A stretch of DNA of 64,000 nt from Macrolepiota albuminosa (Eukaryota; Basidiomycota; Agaricomycetes; Agaricales; Agaricaceae): assembly GCA_027475525.1 (NCBI GenBank), contig JAMWFC010000113.1, forward strand, positions 2,158,001 to 2,222,000. Reading direction: 5' to 3'. Both the position numbers and the translations under genes were made by a program. Positions 10,372 through 22,370 of this stretch are shown here, one piece after another. Under the pieces are notes generated by a model. It made no database searches. It saw only the letters and a list, made by a program, of their open reading frames with translations, and was not told where the DNA came from. Position 1 is the stretch's first letter. Every line of letters begins with the position of its first letter.

Positions 10372-11070
10372 CAGTCAAACCTCTTATAACCGATGGCCCC
10401 TCCGTGGAAGCCAAAAGTTATCGGTTATAAGAGGTTATCGGGTATGAGAGGGGTTGTTATGGAGGTCTCCAAAAGCCTGTTTAGTCATTATTTTAGATTG
10501 TATACATCATTTGATAGCTACGTAAATGTATACTAAGATTTTCTGTGGAAATAATCATTAAGAGTGGTAGGTCGAAGGGATTGAAATTCATTAAGGCGTG
10601 TTTGACACCCAAAGCTAGCAAGAATACCTTCCAACTGACGTGCATATGTTGGTCCATATTGGATACATACTTCAGAATAGTTGAGGCTGCATTGAGAATG
10701 GAAGCAGCAACAAGATGCAATTTTAATGACAGTGGGTAATAAGGTAAGTTGGGTTAGGGTCTCTTGATCACTTTTGATGCAAAGCCCTCACCAAAAGTGA
10801 TCATTTTCTCATGCTAACCAGTTTTTAAAATAAATAAATAAGTATTTGAATTGGACATGGCATGTCGGAGCATGAAACAGGCCTCGCTTATGGTCAGGTG
10901 ATGTGATATTTATGACGTTTTATCGGTTATGACCCCTCCGAGACCCATCGATTATCGAGTATCGGAGGTTCGTCAAATTTCCCTGCGAACCAAGTCGGTG
11001 GATGCCGAAAACCCATCGGTTTGAAGGGGTTATCGGTTATAAGGGTCGTCGCTTATGAGAGGTTTGACTG
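10372..11070. mobile_element. pogo/Tc1-like non-autonomous element (MITE)
   Basis: It starts CAGTCAAACCTCTTATAACC and ends with the inverted counterpart GGTTATAAG...GAGAGGTTTGACTG, flanked by TA on both sides (10370-10371 and 11071-11072). TA target duplication plus a CAGTnnAACCTC terminus is typical of the pogo/Tigger branch of Tc1/mariner. Subterminal copies of the cggttat(a/g)agagg motif recur at both ends. No transposase can be read inside. An internal 12-bp inverted repeat (TGATCACTTTTG, 10766-10803) could be a smaller nested hairpin. Confidence 0.8.
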
Positions 11071-11400
11071 TATGTGTGAGTCCAACTGCTCATGTCTCCC
11101 TTTATTAGCCAAAAATCCCATCATCCGGAATGCACGGATAACTCTCATTAGACTTGAGATTGTTCCTGACTCCAATACTCTTCCGCTTCGATCTGCAAGG
11201 GCAGTTTTCTGGAAGCGAGGTCTGATTGAATATTGTGGTCGCCGGGTCATACATTAACGAGGGGGTTCACAAGTTCTTGGTATTATGGGGATCGTGACCA
11301 TCTCCATCGCCGTTCGTTGCATGCCATTATCGGAGATAAAGCTAACATACATCCGTAATTGAATATATCTTGCCTGCGACAAGATTACAGATGTTACAAC

Positions 11401-11561
11401 TTGCACGAATATTATCCATTCCGGTTTAGTAGGGATATCCAGTTTATTACCAATCAAGAGGTACCCTTTTGGGCTAGGAGGGAGAGGACATGACCGAAGA
11501 TGAATACAGCGAGGAAGGTACAGAGAACGCCAATCGCACTAATGCCGTTTGCAGGGACCAT
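11401..11561 (-). pseudogene. Cytochrome P450 N-terminal remnant
   Basis: Starting at an ATG at 11561, the reading MVPANGISAIGVLCTFLAVF aligns with the membrane anchor of the intact P450 at 37300. After a frameshift it continues as the proline hinge LPPSPKGYLLIGNKLDIP and then TKPEW. Nothing recognisable follows. This is a third, truncated and frameshifted member of the same family, between the MITE and the phosphodiesterase-like gene. Confidence 0.7.
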
Positions 11562-12110
11562 TGCGCCAGACAAAATAAATCAACCGTCGACCAGTGCAAT
11601 CGTCCAGTTCTAACAGTAGTAGCTGAGATCGACCAAGCGATGTGATCTGCCCATGTAAGAAAGTTCAATACGCAAATGAGACACGATGACAAGGTAAGAC
11701 CGCAGCTACACAAGGTACAAAGGTCCGGGGTGACGAGAAGTGATGCCAGGTTAATGAGTACTGATAATACACTTTTGCGAGGACGTGGAGATGGGTCAAC
11801 GCTCTGAGACTTGCCCTCCAGACATTCAAAAAAAAACAGCTGTTAACGCAGGTGATGTGACGAATTCTCCACAGCAGGTTTCTAGCGTTGGAAGCTATTG
11901 TTCAATCCCGATGACAAGTCAAGAAACTTAGACACATGCATAGCCAAAGTTTGAAGTTATTTGCAAATGGAGGCAGTCACCGGGCCGAATCATTTCTGAA
12001 CGATTGACTATTTGCATGTCTTTCCTCTCACCAACCTGAGAATGCGGTGAACTTTTGTTGCTTGCTTCATTCTGGAGTTCTTCGTATGTTTCATCTTACC
12101 ACAATTTCTC
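11562..12110. other. Spacer without recognised gene
   Basis: Between the P450 remnant and the plus-strand phosphatase-family gene I see no coding signal and no repeat. The last part is presumably the promoter of the 12111 gene. Confidence 0.4.
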
Positions 12111-13434
12111 ATGAAGCCACTAATCGCACTCACCTGCTTAGGCCTGCAACTCGTATGCATCGCTATAGATTCAACCGTAGCCATGCGTATTTCCACCTGG
12201 AATCTTCGCTTTGACTCTATGCCAGATAATATTACTGTACAACAGTCTCTTGACTCTCTTCAGGACCCGCTTCTGCAACCTACATTCCTGGCAATTACTG
12301 AGGAACAACCTTGGAGCACAAGGCGCATTCAAGTCGCAGAACAGCTTCTAAGCTCAGGAATCTCACTCGCAAGCAAGTATATCAAGAAGTGCTTGAGATA
12401 TCCCGGAATGATAATACCAGTTGCGTAGGCTTCCAAGAGGCTTTGGTCAGACAAGTCCAGGACATAGCTGAATTGTTTGGACCGGAATGGTCCTGGGTAG
12501 GAGATTATAGAAAACGATAGACTTATACATTTCATGTTTGATAGATCGGCGTCGGCCGCGACGATGGCGTTGCTGCTGGTGAATTCAGCCCGATATTTTT
12601 CAAGAAGTATTCTGTTTCTGTGTAAAAATTTGCGTTTGCTTACCCCTCCCAGTACGAAAGTGAAGCTTCTTTCGAATGATTCATTTTGGTTATCGTATGT
12701 GGCTGATTACTTGCATCCTTCTCTGCGTCACCTAGATCGGTAGGAATACTCCCTTCGAGCCCTCCATATTTCCCGGTGCAGGGTCTATCCGTATCTGCAC
12801 TGCCGCACATTTCTCCACCATATCCATCAACGGTAAAGAAAAGAAATTCACGTTGCTAAATACCCACCTTGATGATCAATCCGACGCTCAACGAAGGCTT
12901 GGTGCATCCATGCTTCTGACTCGAGCTCGCTTTGAGGCCGTAAACACAAGTAACCCGGTCTTCATCACAGGCGATTTTAATAGGTATGATCTACGTGCTG
13001 TGAACGCTATGAATCAACTCATAGTAAACCACAGCGCTTCAATAGGCTCTGACTCGGGGGCATACAATATCATCACCGGTGTCATACCACCAGTTGCAAT
13101 CAACGCTACGTTCGCGGCCAAGTATCATGTTGACGATGACCAATTACCTGGCTTCACGATGCTCGATCTACGTGGACAGGCACCACGACGCAGTGTATCT
13201 ACAAATTTTGCGACATTCACTGGGTTTACGGCCCCAAATGATACCAGGGAATGGACAAGGATCGACTTCGTCTTATGAGGAAGCAACGGCAAATGGCAGG
13301 TCCACTCCCCTCTCACAGGCTTGTGCTGACTGAGATTTAGGAAGGCGCAGGGCTATAACACAGGGACATCTCTCTCCGACACCGGACTCCTTGCAAGTGA
13401 CCACCGTCCAAGTTTCGTTGACATTGTGATTTAA
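12111..13434 (+). pseudogene. Secreted endonuclease/exonuclease/phosphatase-family protein, apparently broken
   Basis: The start has a signal-peptide-like MKPLIALTCLGLQLVCIA followed by MRISTWNLRFD, the usual N-terminus of fungal secreted EEP (DNase I-like) hydrolases. Later exons give VGFQEAL, GVGRDDGVAAGEFSPIFF, LLNTHLDDQSDAQRR, FITGDFNS and SDSGAYNI, with good introns at about 12498-12541, 12614-12660, 12700-12748 and 12985-13035. The conserved RIDFV is followed by an in-frame TGA at 13276-13278 where the family has Gly. The conserved tail (GSNGKW, GLLASDHRPSFVDI) goes on beyond it to a stop at 13434. I also could not join exons 1 and 2 in frame. It is probably a recent pseudogene; a truncated product lacking the catalytic SDHRP motif is possible. 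Confidence 0.7.
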
Positions 13435-13482
13435 ACAATATGCTGCGATAGATGTCATCTTTCCTATACCTTTCCTATGTAG

Positions 13483-16315
13483 TTAAAGAGGAGATGTTTC
13501 CCTTTCCAACCATTTCAAAGCTCGTTCGTCGTTCTTGAGAAGTGGCGATACTTTCTCCCATGTTTGAGCGTGGTAAGCATCCAGCCACTTCTGCTCATCC
13601 ACAGTAAGTAAGCTCGTATCAATGAGCTTCTTAGAAATGGGGCACCTGGAAAATTCATGGATCAGGACATTGAATACCGAGTTAGCTAGATCAACACTGA
13701 CATAGTGACGACTTCAAAGCCAAGATAGCCTTTATCCCCAAAGTTGTTAGGTGTCTCAGCATCACGCACGAGGACGATGCTCTCGATACGTATGCCAAAA
13801 CGGCCATCGGCATAGTAGCCCGGCTCGTTAGATACGGTCATGCCTGCTTTGAGAGGCGTGCTGTTGTATGCTGCAGATATCGTAAGCGATTCCTCACAGC
13901 CACGACATTAGGATTTCAACCTATCCGAACACCAAGACCATGAGGACCTTCGTGGACGTTGAGATAATGGCCTACACCATGGCCGGTACCGTGACTGCAC
14001 AGCTATTAAAACGCAATTACGAAGATACTACTCCGGCATACCGATAGTCTGCATGCCGCATTAAAATCCGTCAAGAATCGAGAAGAAGATGTATCATACC
14101 AAGTCCATCTTTCCAGAGTGCTCTGCGGGCCCATGCGTCACTGGTGGAAGGATCAGTCAGTGTAGAGAAAGGCTTAGCATGGAGACTACATTAGATAGCC
14201 TTATACAAGTCACTAAAGGAATTCAACGGAAACATGAAGCGACAGACCAGTGGTTCCTACGGGAAATATGGCTGTATCAATCGCGATGTGCCCCTGAAGG
14301 ACCCGAGTGAATGCCCGCTTTTCCTCATCTGTTGGAGTGCCGAAATGCCAGGTTCTCGTGACATCCGTGGTGCCGTCGAAAAATTGAGCTGTCAAGACCA
14401 TGTGGCTTCTGAACGGAGAAAGCAATCTGTCTACTTACCTCCGGAATCGCAAAGATATATCTGGTGCAGTGATTTAGATCGTAAAACAATGATTGAGGAT
14501 AAAAAATCACACCTGATCTTTCTTGATAATAGCACAGTCTGCTGGGTCAGGTTTGTAGTGAATAATAGCTGAGAACGAGTTACGATGGTAGATCGAAAGG
14601 AAGATTTAGTAAGCCCTTACCTGCATTTGGCCCGGTCGATGAGATCGTATCGAACGAAAGGCCACGGAACAGGCTCAATTCCCTACACACAGACCGTCAG
14701 AGTCTGACCATCAACATCTAAAGTAGGCATAGTCACGATCTCAATGCCTCCAGCTTATCGGCACCCTGGCACTCATTGAGTTCCACCCCATTGTTGAGTT
14801 GCTCCTCAAGCCAGGCAAAGTACCGCGCTAGCGCTGCGCCATCGCGAATATGTGACTGGCGGAAGCCTTCCAATTCAGTCGCATTCTTGATGGCTTTCAT
14901 CTCAGCGATGGGAGAGGGTGCAATAACGTATTTGTCCTAGTTCAGTCAGAGATAGAATCTTAGAACTGTCCCTGACTCACCTTGCCTAAAGCCTGAGCGA
15001 TTGCGCAACTGGCATTTTCACCGATAAGAACTTTCTGTGCTCTGTTAATACGGATTTGGAATGATAGTCAAGAGGCATACTGCTTCTTCATTGAGGGTCA
15101 GGACAGTTGGGAGCTCCTTGAGGTAACCAAAGAATGCGTCGTATGGGCGGATCTTGATATCATCCCCAAGGTGCCGGAGAGCATCATCGCTGAGCTGGGT
15201 CTTCTCGACAAACAAGTTGACCGAGTCAGCTGTGATCACAGCATAGGCGAAGAACACTACACTTATATGAGTTCAACCATTCCTAACCATCAAAGCGATT
15301 TGTCCTACCGGGATTGTACTCGATATCGGAGCCACGGAGATTGAATAACCATGCGATTTCATCGAGCATGTTGACAATGAAGGCCTGGTACTTTTTATTT
15401 GCCAGTTCCTCCCTAAGAGCCTTGATTTTATGACCAAGTGATTGACCAGCATACTTTTCATCGAGGTGGATGATCGTATTGTGAGGCCGGGCAGGACGGT
15501 CGGTCCAGACGATATCGACGAGATTCCTGTCGATAGGAACCAGTGTCGATTTTTTGGGGTCTAGAGCCTTTGAAATCGTGTCGGCGTTCGCTGTAGTAGG
15601 CGTTAGACATAGAAAGCGAGGACATCTACATTGTTTTCCTCACATGCGGATATAAGTGTAGGGTCTATGCCTATCCGCGTTGAAGATTCCAAATTCTAAC
15701 GCATGCATGGAATTAAATATATTTCCTGACATATTTATTATATCTTTCTTACCTTGGAAAGAAACTCCTGCCAGGTAGGAACATCTGGGTCCAATCAGCA
15801 ATGCTATGTAATACTGTGCTATGAAACCGTGGCCAAATGACTGACCTGGTAAACCTTGCTTCATCAACGTCCAATTTCTACGCGCCTTACACAATCAGCA
15901 ACATCGAGGAAGTACCAGATAACTGACTGATCCATTTCTTTAACTGCCTGCAGGAAGTATCGGCCATCCGTAAACATAAAAGCTTCTTTCGGCGTGATGA
16001 CGGCACATCCTTCGTCCGGAATGTATACGTGAACGAGAAAGGCATGAAGAACCGGCAACTCACCAGCAGACCCGCTGAATCCAGAGATGAATGCTCGCCT
16101 CTTGTCGCAATCCGCAAGGTACTCGCTGGAGTCTGTAATGGCCTCGTCAATTAAGTATATCCATGGGAGCTTATCAGTAGATATTCACGTTGGTCCTCGC
16201 TGGGAACGACATAAGCTTGGACGTTGTGCTCCTTCTGAGCCATGAGCTCGCGTAGTGCAGCTAGCCGTTGAGTTGTTTTGACTGTTCCTGTCGTTGCTGC
16301 TGCCATTGTGGACAT
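13483..16315 (-). CDS. Xaa-Pro aminopeptidase P (M24B metallopeptidase)
   Basis: Cytosolic-type aminopeptidase P that removes an N-terminal residue preceding proline. The N-terminus [12 protein letters not shown] and [17 protein letters not shown] lead into [13 protein letters not shown], all typical of the family. The M24 metal ligands are present: two Asp in [10 protein letters not shown], His in [19 protein letters not shown], Glu in [12 protein letters not shown] and Glu in the following GIRIES. The C-terminus ends [10 protein letters not shown]. The gene is split by many short introns; I checked the first (16100-16190 region, joining DQ to HSSEYL) and that after CDSGA near 14420-14450. 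The ATG at 16315 is preferred; 16306 and 16384 are alternatives. It appears intact but not every junction was verified. Confidence 0.88.
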
Positions 16316-16634
16316 GTTTGACTTGCTACGGAACGTGCGAGATGGATAGGAAAGGTATCGCGGGCACACATGACGGAATAACATGCCAAATGAACCGGCC
16401 CGCTGCCGTCCATTCCTTAGTTCCGGTGATTTGAAAATTGTACAGACATTGCGCTATCTATATGCAGAGGACCTTCGGTCAGTAGAAGCTCGAATGTTCT
16501 CAGCCTTTTGTATCTTCACACGAATTTACGTCAAAAGACAGAAACTGACTAGCTGGGGTTGGGACGATGGGTGTGAATGCAATACTGTATAGTCAATTCA
16601 AAACTTGGAAGGCCATAATAAATAGCCAATAACT
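16316..16634. other. Promoter-side spacer of aminopeptidase P
   Basis: About 320 bp between the start of aminopeptidase P and the tRNA gene. I see only non-conserved short ORFs. Confidence 0.4.
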
Positions 16635-16731
16635 GGTTCAATGGTCTAGTGGTCATGATTTCTGTCTCACACATTGGCGCAGCCACATGTTCGGCCACAG
16701 AAGGTCTCCAGTTCGATCCTGGATTGAACCA
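16635..16731 (+). tRNA. tRNA-Val(CAC) with a 24-nt intron
   Basis: The acceptor stem GGTTCAA (16635-16641) pairs fully with TTGAACC (16724-16730), with discriminator A at 16731. The D arm is TGGTCTAGTGGTCATGAT. Anticodon stem TCTGT (16661-16665) pairs with ACAGA (16697-16701). The loop is CT-CAC-A with anticodon CAC at 16668-16670. The intron lies at 16672-16695, directly after position 37 as in canonical eukaryotic tRNA introns. The T arm is TCCAG-TTCGATC-CTGGA. A TTTTT run at 16733-16737 fits a Pol III terminator. It decodes GUG. Confidence 0.9.
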
Positions 16732-17127
16732 ATTTTTACTTTTCGTTTCATTCTGTCTAGTTATGATACTTGGCTTCGTCGTATTGGTGCGAGGAGATAT
16801 GGTTCCGTATCTTGCCTGTTTTACAACGTCTCTTGGTCGTGGCCTTTCCTTGATAGGATCAAGTCCTATGGGCTGTCTTCCTCATTTTTTCCTGCCTCTT
16901 CGTCTCCATTTCCTCACACCTGATCGTTTCCTTCCACCGGAGAATTGTAACAAGTGGAAGGCATCCCCATATCTAGTCGTTTCACATCTGTGGCGCAGTT
17001 CATGTACATTACGACAAATCGAGGAATACATTTTCAAAGGATAGGTTCCCTGTCTAGCTAATTAACCGCGTGTCGTATTGTAAGTCCATCTCTGCGGGAT
17101 CAGGGTATCTACAATCGCAACAGCACA
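16732..17127. other. Spacer between tRNA and NIPA-like gene
   Basis: Begins with the Pol III terminator T run; the rest has no recognised feature. It forms the 3' flank of the minus-strand transporter gene. Confidence 0.4.
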
Positions 17128-18767
17128 TCATGGTAGTGCTATCCGAACATCTGTCGACGCCGGACGACTTGGAATGGGCGAGTGGCTCTGGCTACGAGAC
17201 CCGCTCTGCCTGCCATTCCCATCAAGCTGCTGCTTCGGCTTCGGTTCTGGTTCATCCTTTTTCAACCGTGTCCGTTCATCAGCATCCTCATCATACTCGT
17301 CATCCGATTCCTCTTCCCTTAGCTGCTCCAGCCCCACTACCTCCGACGGATCTTCGTGTTCAGCAAACGCATTGAAAAGTGTCGCTGATTGGTTGCGATA
17401 ATGTGACCCCCGCCGGGAGTGGCCTCTTGGTAGAGGCGGTGGACCCACGCGAGTATCACCATTCCATCCGTCGAGTGACAAGCGACCTTGCAGGCTTAAC
17501 CGGGGGTTCATCAGGCCGGCTTCAAGTGTCGAGTGCTCTCCAAGCGCAGGTTCGGCCGCTCGCGACAGGTTAAGTATGTGCACACCGAGGAAGGTAACAG
17601 CGAACCCGCAGAGAAGGGATACTGTATTACTGGCGTCGGTAGTGTTAAAGCCTTGGAATAGTATGAGAGAAGCTGTGATGGTGGCTGAGGTGAAGCCGAC
17701 GAAGTACATGGGATTCACACTACATCAAGATCAGCCAAGAAATGACAAGAGTCCGGTAGACTTACACATTTGTGGAGAAAGTGTCAAGTGCCTTGTTAAA
17801 GTAGTTCATCTGTACAAGGATGCATAGCACAACAAAGATTCCCAAGACATATGTACTGAAATGTGTGAACTGGTTTTTGCCGCCAAAGGTGAGCTTCACG
17901 GCGACACCAAAGCCCTTGATAGCCATAACGGATACCGAGCCAACGAGAGAGCAGATAGAAATATATATCAGTGGATTTGACCGTCCGTACTTGGGTGCGA
18001 CAGCGTATACCACGATGAGAGTGAACACGAGAACGGTTAGACAGTACAATAGAAATCCTATACGGAAGATCTCTAGTTCAAGATAGCATACGTAATAGAG
18101 CAGGCAGCAACGTACCTGGTCGCAAAACATAAGTTAAATACTCATCCACTGTTTGAATATCCTTATCCTCTGGCGCGTGTAGAACAATGATGAGGGAACC
18201 GATGAAACACAAGGTGCATCCTAGCCGTCCAAGATGTCCAAGTTCCTCGTTGAGGAAAAAAGAGGCGAGGACAGCGCTAAGCCCAGCGAGTCAGCTGAAT
18301 ATTCAGAAGGTGTAGACGGCACAGCTTACCCAATTAGTACACTGAGGGCTCCTAACGGCGTCACAAGTATTGGTGGGGCAAAAGCATACGCCGCAAAGTT
18401 TGCAACTGCAGGGCTCTATTTCATCCCGGCTCCAAAGAAATCCAAATCAAACATACCTTCTCCGATAACCACTGAAGAAGACGCAGCATCAATTTGGATA
18501 ATTCAAATGGAGGCAGGATCACATACTCGTTGACAATCCCGCCCACCATATTGGATTCTTCAGATATGACAAGTTGTCTGTCGCAGATTGGGCACCATAT
18601 TGTGCGTTCCGTCTCGCAGTGTCATTGAGGCCCTATAGAGAAGAACGGATGAGCTCAGCCAACAAATGCACTATAATGATGACCTTTTTGGTGATAATAA
18701 AGCTTGTGCCGATTAAAACAGATCCAGATACCGCGAGGGCGATACCGATGTATTTATCATCGACCAT
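17128..18767 (-). CDS. NIPA-type magnesium transporter / DMT-superfamily membrane protein
   Basis: Multi-pass membrane protein of the NIPA family, which is linked to Mg2+ transport in animals; the fungal substrate is unproven. From the ATG at 18767 the protein reads KYIGIALAVSGSVLIGTSF, NDTARRNAQYGAQSATDNL, PIWWAGLVIGEVANFAAYAF and APPILVTPLGALSVL. It continues with LGRLGCTLCFIGSLIIVLHA and the last membrane segments (PMYFVGFTSATITASLILF, TVSLLCGFAVTFLGVHIL). These are hallmark NIPA segments. A hydrophilic tail of about 140 residues rich in Ser, Arg, Asp and Glu ends at 17128. Short introns separate the exons, including a 15-nt micro-exon (TGGTTATCGGAGAAG, near 18450). No lesion was noticed. 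Confidence 0.88.
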
Positions 18768-19244
18768 GAAGAGAGAATTACACAAAGAAAATGGCCTTGA
18801 GGCCACAATTGTTTGAAAGTATGAATGAGCAAGTCACTGCTTGACGCGGTGACTTTCGTGGCATGATTGTCCCACGTGCTGTATATTTGCCGAAAACTGT
18901 GTACTTTTTTTGTCTTTTTTCTCTGGCCCTCGCTCAGTCATCATTCATACAAGAATAACAAGAAATGGACAGTCAAGATTGTCAATACTAATGAGGACAA
19001 ACTTTGGTGATATGATTATTCTATAAGGAAAGTATGTATATGTGCAAAGACAGACCCCTACGGATATCCGATCAATGGCGAGGTATATTGGTGGTCCAAG
19101 AAACAAGATAACGGATAAGTACAAGATATACGAAGGGAGTTTTGGGGAAGCAGAGCGGGAGGGAGGGGGCGCGATGAATATGGTTTACAGTTGCTGTCTT
19201 GAAGGTTGGTGTCTTCCACTTGAGGATGTTTTTCGCATCTCAAT
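18768..19244. other. Spacer between NIPA-like gene and Hsp20 gene
   Basis: It contains the NIPA promoter side and the Hsp20 3' flank. ORFs on both strands here lack any recognisable domain. Confidence 0.4.
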
Positions 19245-20516
19245 TTAATGTATAGGCACATCTTCTGCATTGGGTGGCACAGGTATCCCACATGGAATGT
19301 TGATGTGGAGGATGCCATTCTCTATCGATGCCTCGACGTCTTTACGCTAAGAAGGAACAAGCACGGAAAAGAAAAAAAAAACGATTAAAAACTCGGACTC
19401 GGACAGACGCGCCAGAGAAAAGCGCACGTTGGTTTCGGCGGGAACAGCAAACGTCCTCGTGAACTCGCCGAACATTCGCTCTCTTGTGGTAGTAAGCTCT
19501 AGCATCATCCCGTCTGCGGACTCTGCCGCAGACAGCGGCGGGAACACAGGCCGCGAGACACCAGACACAGTGATCTGCTTAACACGGTTCCAGGAGCACG
19601 TCGAGAGCGTCACTCTTACGTCGGCTTTGCTTACGCCTGGAACTTCAAGCATGACTCTGAGTTTCTTAGCCTCGGGATCATACCAAGAGTCTGAGCGCAG
19701 TATCCACTTGCGGCGCGGTTTACGATCACTTCTGTCCCTTAAAGGCGGAATAACCATAGTATCATCCGGCGAGCTGTAAGAACAAAAACTTCAGCGTCTA
19801 AGAAAATGTCGACAAACGACTTACCTAACTGCTGTGCTATAACCAGCGAGGCGGCTGATGGTGCTGGTTGGTGAAGGTATAATTGGCGAAGGTATCGCTG
19901 TCAATGGGACAACGGGTGAGTGCGTTCCAGAGGAAGACGACTGCGCTGATGGCTGTACACTTGAAAATTTGACCATGGGCTGCTGGCGGGACGGTGGCGC
20001 CGAACTAATAGCACTAGGCGGGTGCCTTGCATACGGATGCGCTTGTTGTTGTTGAATGACATGCGAAGAGCGCGTCTGTCTAGTGGGGCCGACTGTTAAG
20101 GTCGGCGCCACGCCTGTATATTTCTCGACGTGGGGTCGATGCCCAGTTCGCCTCAAACTCTCACGAAGGACTTCATGTTCATCTGCTTGAGGAACATGAT
20201 GGAGGCAAATTGGAGCATCATCAAAGGCAGAGAGACGCTCAGAGAGGACGGCACGGGATGATGGATCTTCAGACTGCAGTGTTATATTTTGCTGTGGCGT
20301 GAGTGGAGATGGTGGGGCTGGTTGATCAGGCGAGTGTGAGTGCTGTTGCTGAAAATGTTGCTGTTGCTGGGCTTGAGCTTGAGTCTGTGCTTGTTCATTC
20401 TGGATTGTCTCCCAAGTACGAAAAGAGAGGGGGGTTGTTGGATGGGACAGGTCTTCCTCAGGAAACTGGCTGTATGGATATGACATTAGGAAAAGCCATT
20501 TGACGTTGTCCATCAT
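19245..20516 (-). CDS. Hsp20/alpha-crystallin-domain protein with a long disordered N-terminus (379 aa)
   Basis: Small heat-shock-like protein. Exons 20516-19825, 19773-19428 and 19346-19245 sum to 1140 nt, 380 codons with the stop. The first 230 residues are low complexity (Gln-rich AQTQAQAQQQQHFQQQ, then Ser/Pro/His-rich). The C-terminal part is the alpha-crystallin fold: SDSWYDPEAKKLRVMLEVPG, VSKADVRVTL, GEFTRTFAVPAETN, then RKDVEASIENGILHINIP after the last intron. It ends in PPNAEDVPIH. The second exon also contains an unusual proline/serine insert between predicted beta strands. A chaperone role is inferred from the domain only. The start could also be the second Met. Confidence 0.85.
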
Positions 20517-20799
20517 GGTCTATTTTATTCGGGCGTGCAACGAGTCATCCACAGCGCCTCCGAATGCCATGAGGCAGGCAGGACCCCGGGGTCCGGCACA
20601 GCATTCGTCGGGATTTGTAGGTCCACGTGACACTGCCAGGATGTATCGTGAATTCAGGCTACATACATACTACACGGTCTTAGTCTATAAACATACTCTA
20701 TTCCAACATTAGTATAGTACAGTAATGTCTTTGCTATGGATTGAGTTCCAATTCGACAAGAAGCGTCCAAAAATGACTTACAAGTCCGAACCTGCTTTA

Positions 20800-22065
20800 C
20801 TAGTCAGTGGTTCCATTGATCACGCTATGCGCCTGCGACGCCGGAGCAATGCTACCTGTACGACTGCGTGGTACCAATGTTCCCGTCTCTGCCACCCTCG
20901 CGCCCCGTTCAACACTGTTCCTCCGGCTCCCCGGGTCAGACAGGCGCCAGTCGGTGATACCCGAATTGCGCCGACTTGATGGCTCGATCGGGGAGTATTC
21001 CCCATGAGAAATGTTAAAAGGTACCGTCGGCGAGCCGAATGAGGAAGACAGGGAGGGCGGGGGCACAGATGGGTAGGTGAGAGTCCGGGGCTGGAAGGAG
21101 ACACTGGCGTCCCCTACATTAGAGTTGTAGGACAAGGACGAAGGTGGGCTTGTAATATTTGTGTTGGGGCTCGTGAAGCTGCCCGAATTGGTGGCAGGGG
21201 AAAAAGGAAAAGGCGACTCGGAGGAAGATCCCGGGGAATGAGAGAATGGCGTATTGCCCTCAGAAGTCAGATGAACCGGTCGATGGATACGTGACGATGG
21301 CCGAGGAATCGGCACAGCGTGAATTGGACGTGCTCCCGTCTGTGTCGGAACGTGCAGCACGGACGTTGCATGCGACGACCCGTTCGTGATAGACGACGAC
21401 GAAGACCGTCGATGCGTAGGTTGTGAATAGGGGTCGGCAGAGGCAAGACCTATTAGGTTGTCAACGGATATTCCCAACTGTAAAGCACGAATTAAACGAG
21501 TGAATATTGTGCCACAGTAATTAGAACATTGAAAAAAAAAGACGTACACGGCGCCTATGTTCAATGAGTTCCTCCCTATATACTTCGTTGAGTCGCGAAA
21601 TTCGAACATAGTCCCTCTCTGTATCAACAAGTTTGTTTCGAAGCTGTTCATTTTCCCTGCGCAAAGCTTCCAACAAAGTCTCGAGATTTGGATCGCCAGT
21701 GCTGCCACCATTCATGGACGAACGGAGCCCAATCCCTGTTTCCGGCGAGGCGCTCACACTGCCGTCAGAAACGTTGCTATTCTGCGCTTGTCGTAGTGCC
21801 GTCAACTCGCGGGCCAACCTATTGACATGAGACTCTGACTCCGCCTCGAGAGCGTTCTCCAAATCTATTTTTTCTTCGCGCAACTGTTCATATCCACAGC
21901 AAAGGTCAGTACAGGTCATGAAAATGTCGAAATACCGACCAGCTCAAGCTTACGAGACAAAACGTTGATGATACGTTCTTCTTCTGCTTCATACGCATTG
22001 ATGAGATCTTCTTTACTGCTTGAACTGGTGGTAGACAGACGGCGAATTGGGGAAGACAGAGACAT
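20800..22065 (-). CDS. Conserved fungal coiled-coil protein of unknown function (379 aa)
   Basis: Exons 22065-21940, 21883-21548 and 21477-20800 sum to 1140 nt in frame. The N-terminal 150 residues are strongly predicted coiled coil: KEDLINAYEAEEERIINVLS, REEKIDLENALEAESESH, LEALRRENEQLRNKL, ISRLNEVYREELIEHRRRLG. This block looks like one conserved across basidiomycetes, but I know of no assigned function. The C-terminal 225 residues are Ser/Pro/Arg-rich and probably disordered, with repeated RRNS motifs that could be phosphorylation sites. Two short introns interrupt the coiled coil. The ATG at 22065 is the only sensible start. Confidence 0.8.
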
Positions 22066-22370
22066 CTGGAGAGCAGGAGAAACGGAAAACTAGTCAATCG
22101 GAGAGAACAAATGTACTGCCGTTGAATGGTTGATTTCACAGGACTCGTTCTTTACGTGGAGTATTATAGACTGAAACCATCCCTTACCATCCGAGAGCCG
22201 ACTTGCCCGGCGCTAAGCCTGGTTGCTCAAAAAGGACAATTTGTATGATATTGATATCATCATTGAGCGTAATCGACGAAGATTTCAAGGTTTCAAGGTA
22301 GAGATGTCAAAAAAAAATGGGGGGGCTGTGGCCCTGCACTATAATTATGTATTACCATCGCAACAGATAT

